NCBI GenBank assembly: GCA_038131595.1
Contig: JAYPPR010000008.1
Location: forward strand, 1,488,001 to 1,552,000
Source of the DNA: UBA9926 sp038131595
GTDB lineage: Bacteria; Pseudomonadota; Gammaproteobacteria; Pseudomonadales; Azotimanducaceae
DNA length: 64,000 nucleotides
Direction of reading: 5' to 3'
Part shown: in pieces, positions 17,569 to 27,220 of the stretch
Position numbering within the stretch: position 1 is the stretch's first letter
Layout: every line of letters begins with the position of its first letter
Program-made: the position numbers and the translations under genes
The notes under the pieces: generated by a model
Told to the model about the DNA's origin: nothing
Database searches by the model: none
What the model saw: only the letters and a program-made list of their open reading frames with translations

Positions 17569-18404
17569 TCAGATAACCCGTAGGCGTCCATCACATTGGC
17601 GCCCAACAGTTTGGTTTTTGTCGCTTCGGGTTTGCCCTGAAGGCACGTATCCAAAATATCCATGGCCTCATCAAAGGTGAACTGGGCGGTCAGGGCGGGC
17701 CATGCCGACCCCCACACCAACCGTTCAGTCAATTGGGACTCGAGCAGTTGATTCACGAACGTCACGGCTTTGCTGGCATCGAGCATGGCATCTTCGGGGT
17801 CATCCCATGATGACTCGGCTGTGTCAGTCGACGTCAGATTGGGGAGCCCGTCGAGCTTGATCCAAAGGTTGGGGTGCTGGTTTGTCCATGCATGGATGAA
17901 TGCTATGTCCAGCCATCCGTTATCTCCATCTTTTGTCAGCTTGGGTGCTAGAACGATGCGCTGACGGGGCGCGTTTGCAAACCATTCAGTACATGACTCG
18001 GGTAATGCTTGATCGACGGCAATCTCGAGCGTGATATCAAGCGAATTGAGCGCGGCAATGAGGTTTTGTCTGTATTGATCATCATTGGCTAGCCCTGAAA
18101 GCGAGGTCCTTACGGCTTTGAGTTTTGGGAATCGGGTAACCCATTCTGGGACGTGTGGCAGAGAGTCGCTGGTAACCAGGGCGACCACGGCAATCACCTC
18201 GGTACATTCCTCCATCCAAGTCAGCCACTCCGGAGTCGAAGGATTGCGCTCAGCGTGCTGGATCGCGATCACGCCGGTCAGGCCATGCTCCATCAAGACG
18301 AACCCTAGGTGTTGGGGTAGATAATCTTGATGCAGGATCAGAGGTTCGTCTGCCGGTGAGGGGGCATCCTTTTTCCAGAAAGAAACAGCAGTATCGATTC
18401 GCAT
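17565..18404 (-). CDS. Amidohydrolase_2-family protein lacking its metal ligands
   Basis: A 279-residue TIM-barrel protein that follows the COG3618/Amidohydrolase_2 template along its length: DYLPQHLG, GLTGVIAIQHAE, RIVLAPKL, NLWIKLDGL and RLVWGSAWP line up with DFLP.DL, G..G.V.VQA, R.VLDHLAKP, N...KLSGL and R..WGSDWP. However, every catalytic position is replaced: the N-terminal HxH (usually IDAHQHFW) reads IDTAVSFW, the DH pair is AP, and the Asp of GSDWP is Ala. It should therefore not hydrolyse anything by the family mechanism. It heads a two-gene unit with the DUF1932 dehydrogenase. A structural or regulatory role is possible. Confidence 0.75.
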   Translation of the reverse strand: MRIDTAVSFWKKDAPSPADEPLILHQDYLPQHLGFVLMEHGLTGVIAIQHAERNPSTPEWLTWMEECTEVIAVVALVTSDSLPHVPEWVTRFPKLKAVRTSLSGLANDDQYRQNLIAALNSLDITLEIAVDQALPESCTEWFANAPRQRIVLAPKLTKDGDNGWLDIAFIHAWTNQHPNLWIKLDGLPNLTSTDTAESSWDDPEDAMLDASKAVTFVNQLLESQLTERLVWGSAWPALTAQFTFDEAMDILDTCLQGKPEATKTKLLGANVMDAYGLSE

Positions 18405-18851
18405 GATGCTTGTTCGGTGGGCGGTGAAATTGAGCGACTATTATGCCTCAGTGTCGTGATGATCTGCAGAATAAGAGTAGGGCAAAAAGGAGTTTCTACT
18501 CGCTCGAGGAACGAGGCCTGACTCGCAGAGTGCGACACGCTCTGATCTCTTCAAAATCATTGTGTTTCTAGGTTCTGTTGCACGAGATTTTGAGTGGAGG
18601 ACGGGTGACGGTTTCGAAGCGAAGAAGGACTTTGTATCAAACCGGGCCAAATAGCGGCACGATCAACCGGTCGATATTGATGTCGAAGGATAAGTTGTTT
18701 GCTCCTGCGCCCCTAAGAAACGCGTTTGCTATGCGTTGAATACTTGGGTGTTGATGGCTTCGTCCATCTGGCGATACAAGGCCGGGTCTCGTTTCAACCG
18801 AAGCCGCTGTGGTTAAATCTCTAGGTGATAAACAACTGAAGAATCATCAAC
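18405..18851. other. Divergent intergenic region
   Basis: 447 bp between two divergent genes. Several short open frames exist, but none has a family signature or a plausible ribosome binding site. I see no tRNA, repeat or clear promoter. Confidence 0.5.
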
Positions 18852-19151
18852 GTGTCGGATCGATTGCAATATTGGATAGGCGCAGGGATATCCCTTGGGA
18901 TGGTCCTGCTTTATTTGGCGTTTAGCTCGCCTCGGTCAGATCCGGGCGAAGAACGTGAGCCAAGCGTTGTAGCGCCGCTTGAAGTTGGTTCCCAACCGGA
19001 TACGGGGGCCGAAGCCTTCTCCCGCGAAACGGGCCCTTTTGATGATCAATCCACTATCGACACCAAGCCAAAAAGCGATCCTGATTCTGGGCAGCAAAGC
19101 GTGTCGTTAGGGAAACCAGACGATTCGATGATCAGCTCCAGTGCTAGCTGA
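18852..19151 (+). CDS. Hypothetical single-pass membrane protein
   Basis: A 99-residue protein with a hydrophobic segment at about residues 8-26 (WIGAGISLGMVLLYLAFSS), then a polar, acidic, Ser/Pro/Asp-rich tail that looks disordered. It begins with GTG and has no strong ribosome binding site. I do not recognise a family. The tail could lie in the periplasm. It is isolated, with convergent ABC transporter genes downstream. It may be spurious, but the clean membrane segment followed by a low-complexity tail is more typical of a real small membrane protein than of chance. Confidence 0.45.
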   Translation: MSDRLQYWIGAGISLGMVLLYLAFSSPRSDPGEEREPSVVAPLEVGSQPDTGAEAFSRETGPFDDQSTIDTKPKSDPDSGQQSVSLGKPDDSMISSSAS

Positions 19152-19304
19152 GAAGCTGGGCGAAAGCGGGATCGGAGCGGTCGAGAAGAAGACTGCCGAG
19201 GTTCCCTCTAATCTCCCAGAAACGTCCGGTGACTAATTTTCTATTCAGCTGCCTTTAATAGATAAAACCTGTCTGGCGCTGAGTGCCATTAGGGGATGGG
19301 ATGG

Positions 19305-20495
19305 TTAGCTTTGAATCATCCGCTCGGTCGTTAGTAATCGGGCGGCCACGAGGCAAAGAAGGGCGCTCGCAACAAAGCCAGAGATAAGCGCCACGCCAAG
19401 GCTTAGAAACGAGTACCCCGAGCCGGCTAGCACATCCATCATCAACACACTTTGCGCGAAGATGGGAATGCCTGCCATCCATGGTTCGGTGACGAAAGGC
19501 ATGAACTGGCGAATGATGACTGGGACCATCGGCAAGATGACTAAAATGCCGATATAAGACTGCGCGTCTTTGAAACTCTTAGCGAATAGCCCTAGAAGGA
19601 TTTGCAGGCTAGCCGCGATATAGGGAACGGGTAGGCTGACCATCAAGAGCGCGAGGGCCTGCTTTGTACTAATCTCGAACGATAACCCTATTTCTTCTAT
19701 GGGGAGTGCGAACATCGCGACGACGCATAAGACGAGGGTCGCTAGCATCCCTAGGAGTGCAAAAGTGCCTGACGCGAACCACTTGCCAAAGATAATGTCG
19801 ATGGGCCGGATGGGGTTGATGAGCAGCGGCTCCAAGCTTTTTCGTTCCCGCTCACCTGCGGTGCCGTCAATGGCGATGCCAAGGCCTGCGACAAAGGCCG
19901 CCATCAGCACGTAAATGGGAATGAAATTAAGTACGCTCGCCGTCCTTTTCTGGTCGGACGCGACGTCAATGGAGATCGGTCGCGCGCCAATGGTGACCTT
20001 AGGGGATACGCCTCTTGCGATGAGGCGCAGACTAATGAGCTCTTGGTTATATTGATTTAAGACTCGCCGCAGTTGCCCAACCTGGGCTGCTACATCATTC
20101 CGTGAGGAGTCAGACACAATTAGCAAATCAGGTGGTTGGTATGACGCCATGGTGTCTTGAAAGTCCTCGGGAATCATTAGCGCGAAATCTAACGTCTGGT
20201 TTGCGACTTGGGATTTAACGTCGTCTAGTGTTTGAGGGTCGAGCGTTTGGGAGTCGCGATCATCAACCTCGATACCTGCCTCAGTGAGGTAAGCAATAAG
20301 CCCAGGTGCTGCGTCAGCGCCATAGATAGGGACACTGACCGTCTCGTCTACCTGGCTCATTTCGATGACGGCGTTCAGAAGAAAATAGATAAAAAGCGGT
20401 GCACTCAAGGGGAAGAAAAACGCAGAAAGCAGCGCCCTTTTATCTCTTACGCCATCGCGAAATTCCTTTTTTGCAACGATTCTCATAATGCTCAT
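19305..20495 (-). CDS. ABC-2 type transporter permease (NatB-like)
   Basis: A 396-residue inner-membrane protein with the NatB/ABC-2 layout: one N-terminal membrane helix (about 20-42), a large extracytoplasmic domain (about 45-180), then five or six helices (from about 190). The motif GTAGERERKSLEPLLINPI after the second helix is highly characteristic of NatB-type Na+ exporter permeases. It is translationally coupled to the ATPase gene (ATGA overlap at 20492-20495). The exported substrate could be Na+ or another small molecule. Confidence 0.88.
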   Translation of the reverse strand: MSIMRIVAKKEFRDGVRDKRALLSAFFFPLSAPLFIYFLLNAVIEMSQVDETVSVPIYGADAAPGLIAYLTEAGIEVDDRDSQTLDPQTLDDVKSQVANQTLDFALMIPEDFQDTMASYQPPDLLIVSDSSRNDVAAQVGQLRRVLNQYNQELISLRLIARGVSPKVTIGARPISIDVASDQKRTASVLNFIPIYVLMAAFVAGLGIAIDGTAGERERKSLEPLLINPIRPIDIIFGKWFASGTFALLGMLATLVLCVVAMFALPIEEIGLSFEISTKQALALLMVSLPVPYIAASLQILLGLFAKSFKDAQSYIGILVILPMVPVIIRQFMPFVTEPWMAGIPIFAQSVLMMDVLAGSGYSFLSLGVALISGFVASALLCLVAARLLTTERMIQS

Positions 20496-21214
20496 ATCGA
20501 TGCCTCAAGCAGATTGAGAAACGCGTCTTCTAGCTGATCACTGCCGCCCTGGGATCGGATTTCATCCGGCGTGCCACTCGCGATGACCTTGCCCTGATTG
20601 ATAATGACGATGTCATCGCACAGTCGACTGACTTCGTGCATCAGATGACTAGAGAACAAGACCGTGAGGCCCTCGTCACGCAGTCGGTTGATCATCTCAC
20701 GAACTTTTCTCGTGCTGGCAACATCGAGCCCGTTAGTGGGTTCATCCAAAACGACATTTCGAGGTGAATGAATGAGTGCGCGCCCTAGACACACTTTCAT
20801 ACGCTCGCCTTGGGAGAACCCTTCGACTTTACGATCAGCGATACCGGACATATCGAGTTGCTCAATCAAAGATTGCGCGCGGGCCTCGCGGCTGACTTGA
20901 TCAAGCCCATGGAGCTCGCCGAAATACAGGAGGTGCTCTCGAGCAGTCAGTCTTGCATAGAGTCCGTGCCCGTCGGGGAGCACCCCGAGCTGAGACTTGG
21001 CTGGCAACGGGTCTGAATGGACATCCGTACCATTGATCCGAATCGCACCCGCATCAGGCTTCAAAAGGCCATAAATCATTCGTAGTGTCGTTGACTTGCC
21101 TGCGCCATTTGGGCCGAGCAGGCCCGTCACGCGTCCGTCTTGCGCTGCAAAGCTCACATCGGATACCGCCTCGATCTCGCCGAAGGATTTCTTAAGGCCG
21201 TTTGCCTCAATCAT
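20492..21214 (-). CDS. ABC transporter ATP-binding protein (NatA-like)
   Basis: A 240-residue ATPase with Walker A GPNGAGKST, signature FSQGERMKV, Walker B NVVLDEPTNGLD and the H-loop SSHLMHE. It drives the ABC-2 permease encoded directly downstream. GGAGGTG five bases before the ATG at 21214 fixes the start; a longer frame to 21325 would run into the hydrolase gene. NatAB-type pairs are typically Na+ or drug efflux systems. All nucleotide-binding residues are intact. Confidence 0.9.
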   Translation of the reverse strand: MIEANGLKKSFGEIEAVSDVSFAAQDGRVTGLLGPNGAGKSTTLRMIYGLLKPDAGAIRINGTDVHSDPLPAKSQLGVLPDGHGLYARLTAREHLLYFGELHGLDQVSREARAQSLIEQLDMSGIADRKVEGFSQGERMKVCLGRALIHSPRNVVLDEPTNGLDVASTRKVREMINRLRDEGLTVLFSSHLMHEVSRLCDDIVIINQGKVIASGTPDEIRSQGGSDQLEDAFLNLLEASI

Positions 21215-22735
21215 AAGCACCTCCAAAGGCGCCCGAGGGCGACAAGAAGAAAGGGGCGATTTGAATATCGTCCGTGCAGTCGGTGTCCAAGTCCTGATTA
21301 GCCGGATCGGCAACAAAGGACTCAATGACCTCCGGGATGCAGCCCAGTCCTGACACGCCGTGAGCCCCGCCTGGAATAATCACATGATGGGAGCGCGAAA
21401 GGTTCGGTTCGATTTCGATCGCGTACCGAGGTGGGGTGATGGGATCGAACTGACCGGAAAGGAGTAGCGCAGGTACGTCGCTCGTAACTGGCTCAAAAAG
21501 ACGCTCGGGTGCGGGTTCACTGGGCCAAAACTCACAGATGGGTGCCATGCTATCAACGAGTGGATTGCGCTTTGCAAACTCATCCGAAGGAGGAAGTCGC
21601 CTCATATCCTCGGCGCAGAGCACCGATGCCATCATCCCTAAAGACAAATCGCGAGGCGATTCCTGCGCCAGCATGGACGCAATCGTAATGAGTGAATCGA
21701 ATTGACCTTGGCTGCCGCGTTCGATTGCGAGAGGAAATAGTCGGATGAGTTCGCGGCTATAGAGCCCTGCTCTCAGGATATTGCTGAGCATGTCTGGCCA
21801 CGTCACAAATTCAACGGTCTCGCCCGTCAGGGGGTCGACCACGCTGATCGGTCCATCGGCCGCTTCAAGCTGTTGCCGTGCGATTTCTAGGGTTGCCTTA
21901 GATCAGGGAAGCGCGCACTGCAGGCGGTGCTTTTATCGCAAGCAGTGAAGACATGATCGAGCGCTGCTTTCGCGTCCTCAGCCACTCGGGCGGGAATCAC
22001 CATGCTGTGTGGAGCCACCGCATCTAAGAGAACGGAGCGAACACGGTCCTCGTGCTCTCGAAGAAATGCGAGCGCCATGCGAGTGCCGTACGACACACCA
22101 AACAGGTTGGCCTTCACCACGCCGAGATGATCGAGCACTGCGGCGAGATCGCGAACGGCCGCGGCGGTGGTGAAGTGGGAGGGCGAGTAAGGCAGCTTTT
22201 CGAGACAGGCTTTTAGCCCCTCTTGTTGGGCTTTAATCGCTGCTTCTTGGGTCATCCACCATTCAAAATCTTTGGCAAATAACGGCTCGAGATCATCTGC
22301 ACAAGCGAGCGAAGCCGAGCCACCGGTTCCGCGTTGGTCGAGGAAAATGAAAGCTCTGTCTGAGCGCAGCGCTCGGTGTGATCGTAGCCAGAACGGAGCG
22401 GCTTGGATGGCGGACTGCCCTGGCCCACCTGCCAGAAACACCATGGGGTCAGCTGCTGGATTTCTTGACGTCGCAGGCAACGTGATGAGTCTTAAGTCGA
22501 TCGTCGCGCCATCCGGGGCATTATGATCGAGCGGCACGGTGATTAGTTCGCAGACTGCGTCCTCATCAATCCGCTTCAAAGCTTCCGCGTCTTTGTCTTC
22601 ACAGGAGGCGTAGGCGAATACTCCATGCAAGGAGGCGAGGAAAAAGCCGATGATCAAAAGGCTGATTTTCAGGCGTTGTTGTGCGCGAGCGACAGCGATC
22701 ATGAGTTGTGATGAGAGGTTTCTATGAGGGGGCAC
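21207..22735 (-). CDS. Secreted alpha/beta hydrolase, TAP-like (apparent frameshift)
   Basis: An exported peptidase-type alpha/beta hydrolase of the tripeptidyl-aminopeptidase group. It has an N-terminal signal sequence (LLIIGFFLASLHGVFAYA), the oxyanion stretch FLAGGPGQSA, nucleophile Ser in LFGVSYGTRMA, the Asp in LLSGQFDPITPPRYA and the His in GGAHGVSG. The Ser half and the Asp/His half are in different frames; the shift is near 21897-21905, where a single missing base would restore FPDL-KATLEIARQQL. The C-terminus overlaps the ABC ATPase start by 8 bp. The N-terminal start is uncertain (GTG at 22735 or ATG at 22702). Confidence 0.83.
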
Positions 22736-22783
22736 CTTAGCCTGTTTACTTCTGGTTGTTCCAGTTAATTGCCAGTTTGAGCA

Positions 22784-24679
22784 TCACTTTTGACGATAAG
22801 GCACTGAAAGGCGACGAATGAGCGGCTTTTTTGGAAACGTGCCCTTGTCTCCGCTATCGGTGTTGGATTGTCTATGAAGACGTTTTTTTGCGCGCTCGCT
22901 TGAGGGCAACCAGAGGTCGACGGTTGTTCCTTCACCTGGCGTGGAGCTGAGGTTGATGTGTCCCTCAGATTGGACGATGAAACCGTAAACCATGCTAAGG
23001 CCTAATCCGCGACGCTGATCTCTGCCCTTAGTGGTGAAAAAGGGCTCGAAGATTTTGTCTCGATGCGCATCGCTGATACCCACTCCGGTGTCTTTGACCT
23101 GGATATGACCATAGGTGCCGGGCGCGATTACTGAAGTTACCGTGGGGTGAGGTTCGTTGATGATTGCTTCGGTCAGTGTTACCGAAATGTCTCCGCCTTC
23201 CTCCATGGCCTCGACGGCATTCTCGATGAGATGAATCAGTGAACTCGACAATAGTTGTCGGTCGACATCAAAGGTTGATTCGAGCGGTTCCAGCGTCATT
23301 TCGAATGTGATGGGAGGCTGAACTCGCCGTTGCAAAAGAGGCTCAAGATCGACCAGTGTTTGCCGCAAATCGGTTTTTTCCCGCTGCAGCACTTTGCGGC
23401 CAGAGAAGATGAGGAGTTGGTCGACAGATTCGGCAGCAGAGGCCACAGCCGATTCGGCTTTTTCGATAGAGGGCAGTCCCTTATCGATGGATGGATCGGG
23501 AAGACGCAACCCGTCTTTTAGAATCTCAAGGTGCCCCGCCGTTACCATCAGCTTGTTGTTTAGGTCGTGCGCGATAGCGCCAGCCATCTCAGCGACTGCT
23601 TTGAAGCGTTCTGAGGCGCTCGCCCTTGCTAGTAATGCCTCTCTTTCGCCCACGTCCCGCGCAAAGAGCACCGCGATGCCTTGGTCGTTCAAAACGATGT
23701 AACGCACGGATACCTCGAATGTCTTGTCTATTCCCGAGGGTGTTGTTACTTCTCTTAAGATCTTAATGACACCCTTTTGCTTGGCCTCAGATAGCACTCT
23801 GGAATAGTTCTCTCTATTGCCGGTATTGGCGAGATCCCAAAGCTTCTGTGTTAGCAGGACGTTCTCTGGAAGCTCTAGGGCTTCGCACGCGGCGGCATTG
23901 ACAAAAATGGGGTCACCAGACTCCGCATCAAAGACCCAAAATGGGTCTGGTGCTCCACGTAATGCCTCAAACAACGTTTGATTCTCAATGGATCGCTCAT
24001 GCTCTTGCAGAAACGCTTGGTTCAGCGCAGCAACGAGTCGACCAATCTCGTCCTGATTGTCTTGCTCGTAAGGAATGTTGATGGGCGATGTGGCCGGTGC
24101 GGCTAGTACTTTCAAGATATTTTGGATAGGCCGGGCGAACAAAAAGTAAAAGATCAGAGAAACGATCAGAACCACTGTCATTGCACGGAAAAAACCCGTT
24201 CGCGCGTTGCGCCATTGGTTCGTCGCGAAATTTGCAAACGCTTCATGGGCATCGAATATTGCGTTGACGGTGTATTCGCTTTCTTGATTGCTCAGTGTTT
24301 GTCCATACGAGAAGGGAATAGCACGAGGCGTCAGTAAATCAAGAATAGGACGACTAGAGAGAGGCATGGGTTGCTCAAAGGTTGCCAGTAGCTTGCCGTT
24401 TCGCTCCAATGTCAGTCTAGTAATGGGCCTGTTTTCAACAGATTGTTCAATGAGGCGTTGATAGGCGTCAGCCGCATCGGATCGCTCTCCGACTAGAGCG
24501 GCCGCTTGTGAGATGCGCCGCAGCTCAGCCATCGACGCCGACTCAAACGACCGATTCTCGAGCTCAAAGGTCTGAAGAAAGGCAATGATAGATAGCGTGG
24601 TACCGGCGACGATCGACAATACAACGCTTAACCCGATGGCCTTCCCGAGCAAAGAGGAAAATCGAAAACCCAACTGCAA
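22784..24679 (-). CDS. Orphan sensor histidine kinase (PAS-containing)
   Basis: A 631-residue membrane kinase. Helix 1 is at about 12-34, followed by a periplasmic sensor of about 130 residues, helix 2 at about 168-188, a HAMP-like linker and a PAS domain (about 235-345, FEALRGAPDPFWVFD). The dimerisation helix carries the phospho-acceptor in AIAHDLNNKLM, and the ATPase has N, G1 and G2 boxes (IENAVEAME, KDTGVGI, GLGLSMVYG). The HDLNN form of the H-box is typical of hybrid-type kinases, yet no receiver domain is attached and no response regulator gene is adjacent. A TTG start with a close GAGGG is likely. The signal is unknown. Confidence 0.88.
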   Translation of the reverse strand: MQLGFRFSSLLGKAIGLSVVLSIVAGTTLSIIAFLQTFELENRSFESASMAELRRISQAAALVGERSDAADAYQRLIEQSVENRPITRLTLERNGKLLATFEQPMPLSSRPILDLLTPRAIPFSYGQTLSNQESEYTVNAIFDAHEAFANFATNQWRNARTGFFRAMTVVLIVSLIFYFLFARPIQNILKVLAAPATSPINIPYEQDNQDEIGRLVAALNQAFLQEHERSIENQTLFEALRGAPDPFWVFDAESGDPIFVNAAACEALELPENVLLTQKLWDLANTGNRENYSRVLSEAKQKGVIKILREVTTPSGIDKTFEVSVRYIVLNDQGIAVLFARDVGEREALLARASASERFKAVAEMAGAIAHDLNNKLMVTAGHLEILKDGLRLPDPSIDKGLPSIEKAESAVASAAESVDQLLIFSGRKVLQREKTDLRQTLVDLEPLLQRRVQPPITFEMTLEPLESTFDVDRQLLSSSLIHLIENAVEAMEEGGDISVTLTEAIINEPHPTVTSVIAPGTYGHIQVKDTGVGISDAHRDKIFEPFFTTKGRDQRRGLGLSMVYGFIVQSEGHINLSSTPGEGTTVDLWLPSSERAKKRLHRQSNTDSGDKGTFPKKPLIRRLSVPYRQK

Positions 24680-24797
24680 TAACCCTCACAACAATCGTTA
24701 ACGGCGTCCCGCTGACTGCGGCTCGCGAATGGATAGGGTAACTTAAATTGCCTGATACCTGAGGTCGTCAGAGACACCTCGGTTGGCGCGTTCTTAA

Positions 24798-24837
24798 GCT
24801 TAAACCTACGCTCTAATTTAAACGCTAACCTAAGCGC
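24798..24837. repeat. Degenerate 12-14-bp tandem array
   Basis: Three units with a shared TAA...C(C/G) pattern: cttaaacctacgc, tctaatttaaacgc, taacctaagcgc. The last runs into the 3' end of the acyl-CoA dehydrogenase gene. It is similar in kind to other short-period arrays in this window. Confidence 0.45.
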
Positions 24838-25888
24838 ATAGCGCCTGCAGGTTCGCTGCTTCTTCTCGAACGGCTTCTGGTGAGCCCAGCAACTGGCGAT
24901 TAAAACCGACCCGTTTAAACCAATAGTGCAGCCCAACTAAATCGGTAAACCCCATGCCGCCATGAACTTCGGTACTGGTTTTTGCAACAAACTGGCCGAC
25001 TTCTGCAAGGTGCGCCTTGGCGTGGCATGCCGTCAGACCAGCCTCATCCGGCGCGTCATCGAAAGCGTGGCCAGCAAACCAAACAAAGGCTCGACAAGGT
25101 TCGAGCTGTGAAACCATCTCGGCACACATGTGTTTAACGGCCTGAAACGAGCCAATCGCCCGGTTGAATTGCTTGCGGTCGAGTGAATAACTCACGGCTT
25201 GATCAAGCATGCATTGGGACGCGCCCAGTGTGTCGGCGGCTTGAATGGCCCTTCCGGCATACAGCGCTGAATCAAGGACTGAGGCGTCATCAGAAATCAG
25301 AGAAGCTGCTGACTGATCAAACGTCAGCTCACAAATCGTTCGTGTGCAGTCAATGGTCGTTAGTGCCCGACGAGCGAGCGCGCTCGTTTCAACGTAGTAA
25401 ACGCGTTTGTCTTTAGTAGCGACCAAGTAGCCGTCAGCATCAGCGTCGAGCGCAAAAAGGGATGACCCGCTTAAGGTCGTCCCTGTCGCTTCGATGTTCG
25501 TGTCTGATCTAGCGCCCGTCGCCGCGGCAAACGCGACACCGACTCGGGTGGTGCCTGCAGCAATTCCAGGCAGTAACTCGCTCGCTCCGGCTTCCGTTAA
25601 GTACCTCGCGGCCATGATCGCACTGCTAAGGTAGGGGCCTGGGCAAATGGCGTAGCCCAATGCTTCGGCGACGACCACTGCATCTAGCATGCCGAGACCG
25701 ACGCCTCCCTGCGCTTCAGGGATGAGTAGGCCCGCAATGCCTAGGTCAATGAGGCCTTGCCATACAGCGGCATCCGTTTGCTCCTTGGCAGCAATACCTC
25801 GCACGAGATCCAGCGGTGCCTCGGTTGCCAGGAATTTTTTTACGCTGTCTTGAAGCAGTATTTGATCCTGCGAAAGTCCGAATTCCAT
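24830..25888 (-). CDS. Acyl-CoA dehydrogenase (smaller subunit type)
   Basis: A 352-residue flavin acyl-CoA dehydrogenase. It has the N-terminal helical domain with PEAQGGVGLGMLDAVVVAEALG, the middle beta domain, and the C-terminal helices with QAVKHMCAEMVSQLE and the closing VHGGMGFTDLVGLHYWFKR. It lies immediately after a second ACAD gene with no gap, on the same strand. Such adjacent long/short pairs often form alpha2-beta2 heterotetramers acting on bulky acyl-CoA (steroid side chains, for example), so a heteromeric enzyme is a fair inference. The start ATG directly follows the stop of the upstream gene. Confidence 0.88.
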   Translation of the reverse strand: MEFGLSQDQILLQDSVKKFLATEAPLDLVRGIAAKEQTDAAVWQGLIDLGIAGLLIPEAQGGVGLGMLDAVVVAEALGYAICPGPYLSSAIMAARYLTEAGASELLPGIAAGTTRVGVAFAAATGARSDTNIEATGTTLSGSSLFALDADADGYLVATKDKRVYYVETSALARRALTTIDCTRTICELTFDQSAASLISDDASVLDSALYAGRAIQAADTLGASQCMLDQAVSYSLDRKQFNRAIGSFQAVKHMCAEMVSQLEPCRAFVWFAGHAFDDAPDEAGLTACHAKAHLAEVGQFVAKTSTEVHGGMGFTDLVGLHYWFKRVGFNRQLLGSPEAVREEAANLQALCA

Positions 25889-27088
25889 TTAAGCCTCCGA
25901 TGCCGCAAATTTGGGCTCTTTAGGCATGCCCAAGCCGCGCTCGCTAATGATGTTTTTCTGAATTTGGGAGGTGCCTCCACCGATAATGAGACCAAGGTAG
26001 TACATGTATTGGTATTGCCATGATCCATTACCCTTCAGATACGGGTTGTCGCCGTAACTGATCCCGATCTCGCCCATGACGTCGATTCCAAGACACTCGA
26101 TCTCGTGGCGCAGTTCGGTTCCCAGCAGCTTCACAATCATGCCGGCTAACCGTACGTCTTGATTCTTGTTGATGTTCGCCGACAGCAGACGCATATCGTT
26201 GTACTGCATGGCGAGCACTCGGCCTTGCAGTTTCATGAGTCGGTCCCGGAACACAGGGTTATCAATGACCCGCTCACCATTGATCGTCTCTTCGCGCATC
26301 AGTTTGATCACACCGTTCAGTCTAGACATGGCGGCATCTGGCGGCGCAAGCGAGCCACGCTCATGACCAAGGATCGCGTTGGCAACCTGCCAGCCCTGAC
26401 CGCGCTGTCCGACGATTTGGTGCTTGGGAACGCGCACATCCGTGAAAAACACTTCGTTGAAGTTTGCGTTACCGGTCATGTCGACAAGGGGCCTAACCTC
26501 AATCCCAGGTGTGTCCATTCTGAAAAGTAAAAAGGAAATACCCTGATGTTTTGGCGCCTCCGGTTCGGTTCGGACCAGGCAGAAAATCCAATCGGCAAGA
26601 TGGGCCGTGCTTGTCCAAATCTTTTGGCCGTTGATGACCCATTCGTCCCCATCGAGTTCGGCTTTAGTCGTGAGACTGGCAAGGTCACTGCCGGCACCAG
26701 GCTCTGAATAACCCTGACACCAAATCATGTCTGCCTCGATAGTGGGCTTGATAAAGGTTTGCTTTTGCTCTTCGGTGCCCATTTCTAATAGGACGGGAGT
26801 CAGCATGCTAATGCCCTGGCCGCTAAAGCCGGTGTTGACCTGGGCGTTGCTAAATTCTTCAGCAATGATTCGCGACTTCAGGATGTCGGGTGTCGCGCCA
26901 TAGCCGCCGTATTCTTTAGGTATCGTTCGCGAATGGTAGCCATGTTCAATGAGAAGTTTTTGCCATTCTTTAGTGGCGTCGCTGCGCGGTCCGGAACCGG
27001 CTTTGGGTTGCCGATCTGCGTATTGATCCAAAAAGCCTTTTACCTCTGATCGGAACGTCTCGTATTCTTGGCCGTAGGAAAGATCCAT
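25889..27088 (-). CDS. Acyl-CoA dehydrogenase (larger subunit type)
   Basis: A 399-residue acyl-CoA dehydrogenase. It has IPKEYGGYGA near residue 57, the flavin-contact stretch WCQGYSEPGAGSDLASL, the KIWTSTAHLADW strand and the C-terminal GEIGISYGDNP with GGGTSQIQKNIISERGLGMP. Residues for FAD and acyl-CoA binding look intact. GGAG before the ATG supports the start. It is the first gene of the pair with the 352-residue ACAD; together they should oxidise an acyl-CoA at C2-C3 and pass electrons to ETF. The physiological substrate is not evident. Confidence 0.92.
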   Translation of the reverse strand: MDLSYGQEYETFRSEVKGFLDQYADRQPKAGSGPRSDATKEWQKLLIEHGYHSRTIPKEYGGYGATPDILKSRIIAEEFSNAQVNTGFSGQGISMLTPVLLEMGTEEQKQTFIKPTIEADMIWCQGYSEPGAGSDLASLTTKAELDGDEWVINGQKIWTSTAHLADWIFCLVRTEPEAPKHQGISFLLFRMDTPGIEVRPLVDMTGNANFNEVFFTDVRVPKHQIVGQRGQGWQVANAILGHERGSLAPPDAAMSRLNGVIKLMREETINGERVIDNPVFRDRLMKLQGRVLAMQYNDMRLLSANINKNQDVRLAGMIVKLLGTELRHEIECLGIDVMGEIGISYGDNPYLKGNGSWQYQYMYYLGLIIGGGTSQIQKNIISERGLGMPKEPKFAASEA

Positions 27089-27220
27089 AGTGGCTCCGTA
27101 TTTTTTGCAGGAATTAGTTCAATGCAAGGAGGCTACCATAGGCGCTTTCGCCGTCAAACCAGGCCGGCCGCGCGAGCGGGGCTCTCAATTTTGACGTGGC
27201 CAATCGGTGGAAGCAACTGG

